A stretch of DNA of 64,000 bases from Dactylosporangium roseum (lineage in GTDB: Bacteria; Actinomycetota; Actinomycetes; Mycobacteriales; Micromonosporaceae): positions 2,285,001 to 2,349,000 of the forward strand of contig NZ_CP073721.1 of NCBI RefSeq assembly GCF_025264685.1, in the 5' to 3' direction. Both the position numbers and the translations under genes were made by a program. This document shows positions 8,797 through 15,281 of this stretch, piece by piece. Under the pieces are notes generated by a model, which made no database searches, was not told the origin of the DNA, and was given only the letters and a program-made list of their open reading frames with translations. Within the stretch, counting starts at the first letter, position 1; the number at the start of each line of letters is the position of its first letter.

Positions 8797-9981
8797 TCAG
8801 GATGTCAGCCGGTCGGCCGACTTCTTGTCCTCCGCGGTGGGCCCCCACGACTCGACGACCACCGGCGCGCCGAGCGTGTCCTCGACGGCCGTCACCCAGT
8901 CGCGCACCTCGGCGTACCGCGGTTCGGCGCCGGCCAGGCTCCCGGTCATCGCCTCCTGCCGGGTGAGGTCGCCGGGCGGGCCGGGGGTGAGCCGGACGCC
9001 GCCGTAGCCGGTGCACATGCGGCTGACCGGCAGGTCGAGGTGGGTCAGCGCGAGGCCGTCGACGCCGCCGCAGACGTCCAGCGCGTACCGGTGCGCGACC
9101 GCGTCGAAGTGCCCGACCCGGAACTCGCCCTGCCACGGGTTGGCGGGATTGTTCGGGTCGGTGATCCCGAGCGACGGATCCTCGGTGACCAGCGGCCCGG
9201 CACCGTGGCGGGTCGTCACGGTCCGCAGGACCCCGAGCCGGAACGCCGGGGCGCCGTCCAGCAGTTCCTCGGCGTTGGCGAACGTGGTCGTGCTCCAGGT
9301 GGTGTACGGGTGGAAGCCGTGCCACTCGTCGAGCAAGACCCCCTGGGCACCCTCGAAGACGCAGGGGCCGTCGTCGAAGCGCATGCCGTCGACGATCGGC
9401 ACCGTCGCCGCGAAGGCGGTGAACGCGCGCACGCAGTCCTCGACCGGCGGCCCGTCCACGCCGAGCCGCGCCCGCAGGGCGGTCAGCTTCCGGCGCAGCG
9501 CCCGCGGGTCGGCACAGTCGCCGACCCGCGGTGTGTCGTCGGCGTGGGACAGCGCGTACGCCATCGTCTCGCCGACGCCCATCCCGCACGAGCCGTGCCG
9601 GTCCGCTCCCCGGGCGAGTTCCTTGGCGCGGTTGGCCTCGCGGTGGTACGGCGTGGCGACCAGTGCGCGCCGGTCGACCGTCAGCCGCTGCCAGACGTCG
9701 TGGACGCCGAGGGCGATCAGGTGCTCGGCCTCGGCGACCAGCGCGAGCGGGTCGACCACCATGAACCGGGACAGGTGCGTGCGCACCCCCGGACGCAGCG
9801 TCCCGGCGCCGAACTGCGCGAAGGTGTGCTGCCGCCCGTCGGCGAGCACGACGGTGTGCGCCGCCTGCGCGCCCCCGTTGAACCGCACCACCGTGTGAAC
9901 CTCGCGGGTGGCGCACAGGTGATCGACGACGGTCCCCTTCCCGCAGTCCCCGAACCCGAGGTCGACAACAACGACGTGCAC
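8797..9981 (-). CDS. Divergent adenylosuccinate synthetase homologue
   Basis: A 394-residue member of the PurA fold. The GTG at 9981 was chosen because AAGGAG lies about 7 nt upstream and VHVVVVDLG is the right beta-strand before the P-loop. Matches to PurA: GDCGKGTVVD (PurA GDEGKGK), FNGGAQAAHTVV (GGHNAGHT), CGMGVGETM (GIGPAYEDK), FEGAQGVLLDEWHG, GAGPLVTED (GAGPFPTE), LTHLD (TKLD). The catalytic Asp and His positions are kept. The PurA aspartate-binding loop TGRxRR is missing: the sequence runs QGEFRVGHFD. It is therefore probably not the housekeeping enzyme and may use another nucleotide or acceptor. It is last in the Nudix/pseudokinase/vWA block, behind a large palindrome. Confidence 0.8.
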   Translation of the reverse strand: MHVVVVDLGFGDCGKGTVVDHLCATREVHTVVRFNGGAQAAHTVVLADGRQHTFAQFGAGTLRPGVRTHLSRFMVVDPLALVAEAEHLIALGVHDVWQRLTVDRRALVATPYHREANRAKELARGADRHGSCGMGVGETMAYALSHADDTPRVGDCADPRALRRKLTALRARLGVDGPPVEDCVRAFTAFAATVPIVDGMRFDDGPCVFEGAQGVLLDEWHGFHPYTTWSTTTFANAEELLDGAPAFRLGVLRTVTTRHGAGPLVTEDPSLGITDPNNPANPWQGEFRVGHFDAVAHRYALDVCGGVDGLALTHLDLPVSRMCTGYGGVRLTPGPPGDLTRQEAMTGSLAGAEPRYAEVRDWVTAVEDTLGAPVVVESWGPTAEDKKSADRLTS

Positions 9982-10000
9982 CGGCGCACTCCTTCCGTCG

Positions 10001-10100
10001 CCCACCAACTGCGTTGATCTTGCACTTGTGGTGCCAGGACACTCCCACGATGTCCGGGTTTGTCAGGCACCACAACTGCAAGATCAACGCAGTTGGTGGG
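10001..10100. repeat. Dispersed palindromic element, copy A
   Basis: A near-perfect inverted repeat: arms 10001-10035 and 10066-10100 pair at 34 of 35 positions around a 30-nt centre that itself contains GGACA/TGTCC. The core 10016-10085 is 63/70 identical to the reverse complement of the copy at 59657-59726. It sits between the vWA stop and the PurA-like start, where the transcript would form a strong hairpin that could attenuate or process the operon mRNA. Confidence 0.93.
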
Positions 10101-10125
10101 GGTGGGGGATAGGGGATTGGGGGGG

Positions 10126-11091
10126 TTAGGGGCGTTCCACTGTTACCGGGGTGGACAGGTCGGACGGGGCCGCGCCCGTCGCGACCGGGGCGCGGTCGGC
10201 GCCGATGCGGGCCAGCGCCCTGCCGACCGTCGCCGTGGCCACCGAGCCGACGTCGCGCAGGTCGTCGAGGCCCTCGTCGAGGTCGATGGCGTCCTCGCCG
10301 AGCCCGACCGTGATCGCGATCGTCTCGCACACCGCGTCGAGGTCGTCGAGCGCGATGACGTTCTGGCCGAGCAGGTCCCGCCAGAAGTCGAGGATCGTGG
10401 TGTTGCCCGCGTACGAGGAGCCGGCCGGCAGGATGTAGTAGGTGTCGTACGTGCGGCGCACCTCGTCGACGATCGCCTTCAGGCCGATCGGCTCGGCGAG
10501 CCGGTCGCCGATGACGGCCTTGACCTCCGCCGGCTTCACCCGCTTGTAGGCCTGCTCGTCGCCGATGATGAACAGATAGCCGCGCCTGCCCCGCTTCTCG
10601 TAGCAGTCGATGCTGGTGTGCCGGGCCATGAAGTACATCGCCAGTTCGTACGACTCGGTCATCTGGCCGCCGCCGCCGCCTTCGAGCACGATGCGGCCGA
10701 GGTCCTCGTCGAGCCGGTTGTCCGACTCGAACTGCCCGACCTGCAGCGGCACCCGGTCGCACGTGGCGTCGCCGATCGCGCCGAACAGGATCTGCGGGTC
10801 CTTCACGTACCCCTTGCGCAGCAACAGGCCGAGCAGTTGGGGCAGCTTCTGCTGCAGGACCCGCGGGACCGACCCCATCGAACCGGTGACGTCGAAGAGC
10901 ACGGCGATCGCCACCGAGTCCGGGTGCTCGTCCGAGTCCCGGCTCTCGCGAACCGTGACGCCCTTGGGGTCGAGTGCGGTGTGGACGCTACGGGCGCCCG
11001 AGTCGCTGTACGCGAAGGCGCTCTTGCCGGTGGCGCGCCGGTAACGGTCGGCCGCGTCGTAGACGTCGGTCGACCAGATCCCGCTTCCCAT
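10126..11091 (-). CDS. vWA-domain protein of the Nudix/J-domain operon
   Basis: A 321-residue protein that is essentially one von Willebrand factor A domain. The metal-binding MIDAS motif is present: DVTGSMGS (about residue 68), the Thr in QMTES and the Asp in IIGDEQ. No signal peptide or membrane helix is seen, so it is cytoplasmic. Such domains mediate Mg2+-dependent protein contacts. The ATG at 11091 has GGAG upstream and lies 10 bp after the J-domain gene; a run of six A separates the ribosome site from the start. It is probably an assembly partner of the J-domain pseudokinase, by analogy with kinase-vWA pairs in Ter-type stress operons. This is inference. Confidence 0.8.
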   Translation of the reverse strand: MGSGIWSTDVYDAADRYRRATGKSAFAYSDSGARSVHTALDPKGVTVRESRDSDEHPDSVAIAVLFDVTGSMGSVPRVLQQKLPQLLGLLLRKGYVKDPQILFGAIGDATCDRVPLQVGQFESDNRLDEDLGRIVLEGGGGGQMTESYELAMYFMARHTSIDCYEKRGRRGYLFIIGDEQAYKRVKPAEVKAVIGDRLAEPIGLKAIVDEVRRTYDTYYILPAGSSYAGNTTILDFWRDLLGQNVIALDDLDAVCETIAITVGLGEDAIDLDEGLDDLRDVGSVATATVGRALARIGADRAPVATGAAPSDLSTPVTVERP

Positions 11092-11101
11092 TTTTTGCTC
11101 C

Positions 11102-12061
11102 TCAGATCGTGAACGGACGAAACTTGCGGGGGCCGTACAGGCGGTGCAGCAGCTCGTCGAACTCGCTCAGCAGGCGCCACGCGTCGTCGGGACGCTGCCG
11201 CGGCGAGGCGAGCCGGCACCCGTCGGCGAACCGGCGCAACGGCTTCGGCGCGCGGTCGCCGATCAGGTCGGCCATGACCCGGGCGGCCATGGCCAGGTCG
11301 GTGTAAGGGCCCGGCGTGCCGCGGCCGAGCACCTCGGCGGGGTAGTGGTCGCGGTACCGCGGGACGATCGCGGCGATCCGCTGGTCCGGCTCGGCGGCGC
11401 TGTAGCACCAGTCGACGAGGACCACGCCGTGGTCGTCCGGCTCGATGAGGACGTGCTCGGGCAATACCGCACCGTGGATCACGCCTGCCCGGTGGGCCAG
11501 GCCCAGCGCGACCAGCAGCCGCCGCCACATCCACGCCGCGTCGCGCGGATCGAGGCCGTGGGGGCGCTTCGCGGCCACCTCCGCCAGGCTGTGCAGCCCC
11601 CCGACGGAGGTGGCGATCACGTTGGCCCGCCGGGCGACCCCGCGCTCCTTGTGGCGGAAGGTGTCCACGAGCCGCGGGACATAGGGGAGGTACCGCGGGT
11701 CGCCGCGCTCGGCCAACCGGCGCAGGGCTGCCGCCTCGCGCGCCAGCAGGTCGTTGCACGACGGGTCGCGGACCAGCTTCAGGTGTCCGTCCGGCACGCG
11801 GTAGAGGTTGGCGAGGTCCCCCGTCCAGTCGAGGACCGCTGTGGAGTAGACACCCTTCGCGCTGCGGATGGCGCCGCGGCTGCGCCACAGCTCGGCCAGG
11901 CGCGCGAACGCCTTCGCGCCGGACGGTCCGGCGGTGTCCGGGTGGGTGAGGCGGGCCAGCCTGCGGTACGCCCGGGCGGGGTCGTCGCCGCCGAACAGCT
12001 CCTCGGCGGTGGCGCGCTCGACGAGGGCGATCGCCTCGGTCGTGCTCGTGGGGAGGTTCAC
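11102..12061 (-). CDS. J-domain plus protein-kinase-like (pseudokinase) protein
   Basis: A 319-residue fusion. Residues about 12-60 look like a shortened J domain with HPD at 40-42 (LARLTHPDTAG), the motif that stimulates Hsp70. Residues about 75-315 resemble a protein kinase: a possible beta-3 Lys in HLKLVRDP, alpha-C Glu in LLAREAAAL, the catalytic-loop region VIHGAVLPEHVLI and DFG region LVDWCYS. The catalytic HRD is HGA, so the base Asp is lost, and no glycine loop is clear; a pseudokinase or nucleotide sensor is likelier than an active kinase. GTG 12061 overlaps the Nudix stop by 4 bp (GTGA). Confidence 0.75.
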   Translation of the reverse strand: MNLPTSTTEAIALVERATAEELFGGDDPARAYRRLARLTHPDTAGPSGAKAFARLAELWRSRGAIRSAKGVYSTAVLDWTGDLANLYRVPDGHLKLVRDPSCNDLLAREAAALRRLAERGDPRYLPYVPRLVDTFRHKERGVARRANVIATSVGGLHSLAEVAAKRPHGLDPRDAAWMWRRLLVALGLAHRAGVIHGAVLPEHVLIEPDDHGVVLVDWCYSAAEPDQRIAAIVPRYRDHYPAEVLGRGTPGPYTDLAMAARVMADLIGDRAPKPLRRFADGCRLASPRQRPDDAWRLLSEFDELLHRLYGPRKFRPFTI

Positions 12062-12807
12062 CGCACCGTCTCCTCCTTGCTGGGCATGAGCAGCGCCGGG
12101 TGCAGCAGTCGCGCGTCGCCGGCGCGGTAGAGCTTGGCGCGCGGGCCGCCGCGGCTGCCGCCGCGCTCGGTGACGGCGCCGGTGCTCTCGACGAACCCCG
12201 GCACCGACAGCACCTTGCGGTGGAAGTTGCCGGCGTGCAACTGCTCGTCCCAGACCGTCTCGTAGACGGCCCGCAGCTCCGCGATGGTGAACTCCTCGCC
12301 GACGAACGTCGTCGCCAGCGGCGTGTACTCCAGCTTGGAGCGGGCCCGGTCCAGGCCGTCGGCCAGGATCGTGCCGTGGTCGAACGCCAGCCGGTCCACC
12401 TCGCCGACCGGCGTCCAGGCGGCCACGCGGGCGTCGCTGCCGGAGACGGGGTCGGGCAGGTCCGGCGCGAACGCCAGGTAGGCCACCGAGACGACCCGCA
12501 TGCGCGGGTCGCGGTCCGGCGCGCCGTAGGTGCCGAGCTGCTCGAGGTGCAGCCGGCGGTTGGCCGTCGCCACGCCGGTCTCCTCGGCGAGCTCGCGCGC
12601 CGCGGCGGTCGACAGGTCCTCCCACTCGCGGACGAACCCGCCGGGCAGCGCCCACATGCCCTCGCTGGGCGGGCCAGCGCGGCGCACCAGCAGGACGGTG
12701 AGCGCGTCCTGCCGGATGGTGAACGCCACGACGTCGACGGTCACCGCGACCGGAGGATAGGCACGCGGGTCGTAGCTGGCGAGGAACTCGGCTTCGTTCA
12801 CCGTCAC
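12058..12807 (-). CDS. Nudix hydrolase with C-terminal winged helix (NrtR-like)
   Basis: A 249-residue protein. The N-terminal Nudix domain has an intact Nudix box, G(x5)E(x7)REL(x)EE(x)GV, in the segment GFVREWEDL...RELAEETGV. The C-terminal half (TTFVGEEFTIAELRAVYETV, then FHRKVLSVPGFVE) is the winged-helix domain of the NrtR family, whose members sense ADP-ribose or related NAD metabolites and repress operons. Unlike many NrtR repressors, the catalytic box is complete, so it may hydrolyse as well as bind. GTG 12807 is only 2 nt from AAGGA; the GTG at 12801 has better spacing. Five 16-bp dyads directly upstream suggest autoregulation. Confidence 0.85.
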   Translation of the reverse strand: MTVNEAEFLASYDPRAYPPVAVTVDVVAFTIRQDALTVLLVRRAGPPSEGMWALPGGFVREWEDLSTAAARELAEETGVATANRRLHLEQLGTYGAPDRDPRMRVVSVAYLAFAPDLPDPVSGSDARVAAWTPVGEVDRLAFDHGTILADGLDRARSKLEYTPLATTFVGEEFTIAELRAVYETVWDEQLHAGNFHRKVLSVPGFVESTGAVTERGGSRGGPRAKLYRAGDARLLHPALLMPSKEETVR

Positions 12808-12809
12808 GA

Positions 12810-12889
12810 TCCTTCTCGATCAGAGTCTTGCTCGTGCTGAGTCTTTCTCACACCGAGTGCTTCTCGAACTGAGTATTTCTCTATCTGAG
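12810..12889 (-). promoter_or_regulatory. Five tandem 16-bp dyad repeats before the Nudix gene
   Basis: Read on the minus strand, five contiguous 16-bp units fill 12889-12810: CTCAGATAGAGAAATA, CTCAGTTCGAGAAGCA, CTCGGTGTGAGAAAGA, CTCAGCACGAGCAAGA, CTCTGATCGAGAAGGA. Each has the dyad CTC-N5-GAG; the other positions vary. The last unit contributes the AAGGA ribosome site. Conserved half-sites with free spacers at fixed phase look like operator iterons for a dimeric regulator, most simply the winged-helix protein encoded next. The upstream SARP-type regulator is a second candidate. Confidence 0.75.
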
Positions 12890-12935
12890 AACAACATAGC
12901 GCCGAGTGGCGGGAGGGCGCAAGGTGAATGTGCTG

Positions 12936-14630
12936 TCAGCCCGCTGTCAGGCGGGTGCGCAGGTGGTGGCTGCGCGCGGCGGAGACCTGCGCCGCGACGG
13001 CGTCCCTGATCAGCCCGCTGCGGTGGCGGACGCGGCCGCCCCGGCCCTCCACCAGCAGGTGGGCGTGGACCAGCCCGTCGACGGCGTCGAGGATCTCGTC
13101 GACGCCGAGCCCGGCCACGGCGGCGAGCTGCTCGACCCGCAGCGTGCCGAGCGCGGCGGTCAGCCGGAGCACCACCCAGGCCGCCGGCGCCATCCAGCGA
13201 GTGCGCTGGCGGGCCAGGTGCATGGCGACCTGCCCGGCCGTCGCCGGGTCGGCGGCGACCAGCGCCGGGATGCCGCCGCTCGCGGCGAGCGTCGCCGGGT
13301 CGAGGTCGGCGCCGGTCAGCGGCTCCAGCCGGAGCACCAGCCCGGCGTCGAGCGCGCCGAGCGGGCGGGCGGCGATCGCGGACGGGTAGCGGTACGAGAC
13401 CACGACGCGCAACCCGTGCTCCTGGAGCCAGCGCAGCTCCACGACCGAGTCGGCGTCGAGGTGCTCGGCGTCGTCGATCGCGACGATCCGCCCCGGCAGG
13501 CCGTGCGCGATCGAGTCGAGCTCGGCCGGGTGCAGGGCGCGACGCTCGGCCATCGCGGCGTCGAGGACGTCGTCGGCCGGCCGGCCGAGCTGGTGCAGTA
13601 CCGTGCGCAGCCAGCCCAGGCGGAGCGCGCCGCCCGGCCCGGGACCGCGGCCCAGCCCGGCGGTGCCGGGGTGCAGCTCGCGCAGGCGGGCGAGCAGCGC
13701 CGACTTGCCGGCGCCGGCCGGCCCGGCGACGTGGACGACGGCGGGCCCGCCCGCGAGGGCCGCGAGCTCCGCGTCCCGGCCGAGGAACCCGGTCACCGGC
13801 TGCCGGGCCACGTCCGGCAGGACCGGTCGGCGCCGGTCGCCCCGGCGCCGGTCGTGGGCCGGAGGCCCGGGCCGTTCGACGCCGGCGTCGAACGCTGTCA
13901 GGAGGGTGTCGCGCAGCGTGACGGTCTCCCGTGACGGCGCGACGCCCAGCTCCTGGTCCAGCGTGCGGCGGCACCGGTCGTACCACTGGATCACCGCATC
14001 GGCGCGGCCGAGACCACCGGCGGCGCGCATCCCGGCCCGGTAGGCGCGCTCGGTGAAGGGTTCGAGCTCGCTCGCCTCGCGTGCCAGCCGCTGGGCCCGC
14101 GCGGGATCGGCGCCGGCGGCGGCCTCGGACAGGTCGAGCAGCGCCGCGACGACGACGGCCCGGACCTCGGCGCGGGCGGGCGCGGCCCACTCCGCGTACT
14201 CGTCCTCGGCGAACGGCAGGTCGCGGGCGAGCCGAACGATCTGCTCCCGCACGTCGGCGCGGTCCGGACGGGTCTCGGCGAGCCGCGCGGCGGTGCGCAG
14301 CTCGGCCAGGTCGAGCCGGGCGCGGTCGGTGGCGAACACGTAGCCGCCGGCCCGGGTCACGATGAACGACCGGGCGGTCGGCACGCCCGGCTGGAGCGTG
14401 CGGCGCAGCACCGAGACGTAGTGCTCCAGCGCGGCCACGTGGTTGCCCGGCAGCTCCTCGCCCCAGACCGCGTCGGCGAGGGCGTCCTTCGACTGGAGCC
14501 GGTCGTGCCGGGCCGCGAGCACGCCGAGCACCTGGCGCGCCCGGCGCGGCAGGTCGTCGCCGGTCAGCCGCCGCTCACCGCCGGCCGCCTGGCCGATGAT
14601 CTCGAGCCGTCCGAGCACCCGCACGTCCAC
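12936..14630 (-). CDS. AfsR/SARP-type transcriptional regulator with ATPase domain
   Basis: A 564-residue regulator. It has an N-terminal OmpR-like winged helix (about 1-95, VLGRLEIIG...FVVTRAGGYVF type), a bacterial transcriptional activation domain of TPR-like helices (about 100-245), then an AAA/STAND ATPase with Walker A GPAGAGKSAL near residue 295 and Walker B-like IVAIDDAEHL, and a winged-helix-like C-terminus. It lacks the long TPR tail of AfsR. Such proteins activate secondary metabolism or stress genes by binding direct repeats. The start is GTG 14630. Its stop is 47 bp beyond the 16-bp dyad array of the next gene, so readthrough would enter the Nudix operon. Confidence 0.85.
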   Translation of the reverse strand: MDVRVLGRLEIIGQAAGGERRLTGDDLPRRARQVLGVLAARHDRLQSKDALADAVWGEELPGNHVAALEHYVSVLRRTLQPGVPTARSFIVTRAGGYVFATDRARLDLAELRTAARLAETRPDRADVREQIVRLARDLPFAEDEYAEWAAPARAEVRAVVVAALLDLSEAAAGADPARAQRLAREASELEPFTERAYRAGMRAAGGLGRADAVIQWYDRCRRTLDQELGVAPSRETVTLRDTLLTAFDAGVERPGPPAHDRRRGDRRRPVLPDVARQPVTGFLGRDAELAALAGGPAVVHVAGPAGAGKSALLARLRELHPGTAGLGRGPGPGGALRLGWLRTVLHQLGRPADDVLDAAMAERRALHPAELDSIAHGLPGRIVAIDDAEHLDADSVVELRWLQEHGLRVVVSYRYPSAIAARPLGALDAGLVLRLEPLTGADLDPATLAASGGIPALVAADPATAGQVAMHLARQRTRWMAPAAWVVLRLTAALGTLRVEQLAAVAGLGVDEILDAVDGLVHAHLLVEGRGGRVRHRSGLIRDAVAAQVSAARSHHLRTRLTAG

Positions 14631-14706
14631 GCCCGGCGCGATCGGCAGGAAAGCGGCGTTTCTGAGGCGTTACCGTTGCCGAGCGTGCCGTCTTCGGGTC
14701 CGCCGA

Positions 14707-15072
14707 TCAGCCGAAGGGCAGGCCGGCGCGGGCGACGATCGGGCGCGGCGCCGTCATCCGCCACGCCTCGGTGATCAGGTCGGCCAGCTCGTCCTCGTGC
14801 GCCTTGCGCAGCCGGACCTGGACCCAGCTTATCCGGCCCGAGGCGCCCGCCTTCTTGTAGGCCCGCGGATCGTCCTCGACGAGCGCGGCCTGCTCCTCCC
14901 GGGTCGCCTTGACCAGCATCGTCCAGTCGTCCTCGCACAGGTAGGCGAAGCCCTTGTCACGCACCCGGAACCCGATGTGGTTGCCGTGCTGACGCTGCTC
15001 GACCTCGGGCAGCGTGAGCACCATCCGGAGCGCCTCGTCGACGCTCACTCCGCGTCCGGTTCGGATCCCCAT
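14707..15072 (-). CDS. MmcQ/YjbR-family protein
   Basis: A 121-residue protein of the MmcQ/YjbR fold (CyaY-like, double-wing DNA-binding type). It shows the family pattern: N-terminal helix VDEALRMVLTLPEVEQ, central GFRVRDKGFAYL strand pair, and C-terminal helix DELADLITEAWRMTAP. The ATG at 15072 was preferred over longer frames. A second family member is encoded at 33417-33764. Molecular function is unproven. It is divergent from dnaE across a 209-bp interval in which I see no other gene. Confidence 0.8.
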   Translation of the reverse strand: MGIRTGRGVSVDEALRMVLTLPEVEQRQHGNHIGFRVRDKGFAYLCEDDWTMLVKATREEQAALVEDDPRAYKKAGASGRISWVQVRLRKAHEDELADLITEAWRMTAPRPIVARAGLPFG

Positions 15073-15281
15073 GACTCTGGTGTAACAGGCGGGTACGACA
15101 CTTTTCCGGGGATCCGATTTTCCCCTTTTGGGTCTTTCATGATCGAGGTGGACGCCGACCCGGCGCACCGTGCCGATTTCCGCGATCCTCAGCACACGTC
15201 CGTGTGCCTCGGCGTGTCGGCCGGGATCCATGACTAGGCTGATCGGCCGGACCGGATCGAACCGCGCATCAGGAGGTTGGC

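Noticed and set aside
10001-10100. An insertion sequence or MITE with target-site duplication
   Set aside because: There is no transposase and no short direct repeat flanking the element; the flanks are themselves inverted complements, so it is listed as a palindromic repeat of unknown origin.
8255-10762. An 835-codon minus-strand frame spanning three genes
   Set aside because: It runs through the palindromic element and the PurA-like gene in the wrong frame; the true frames carry the family motifs.
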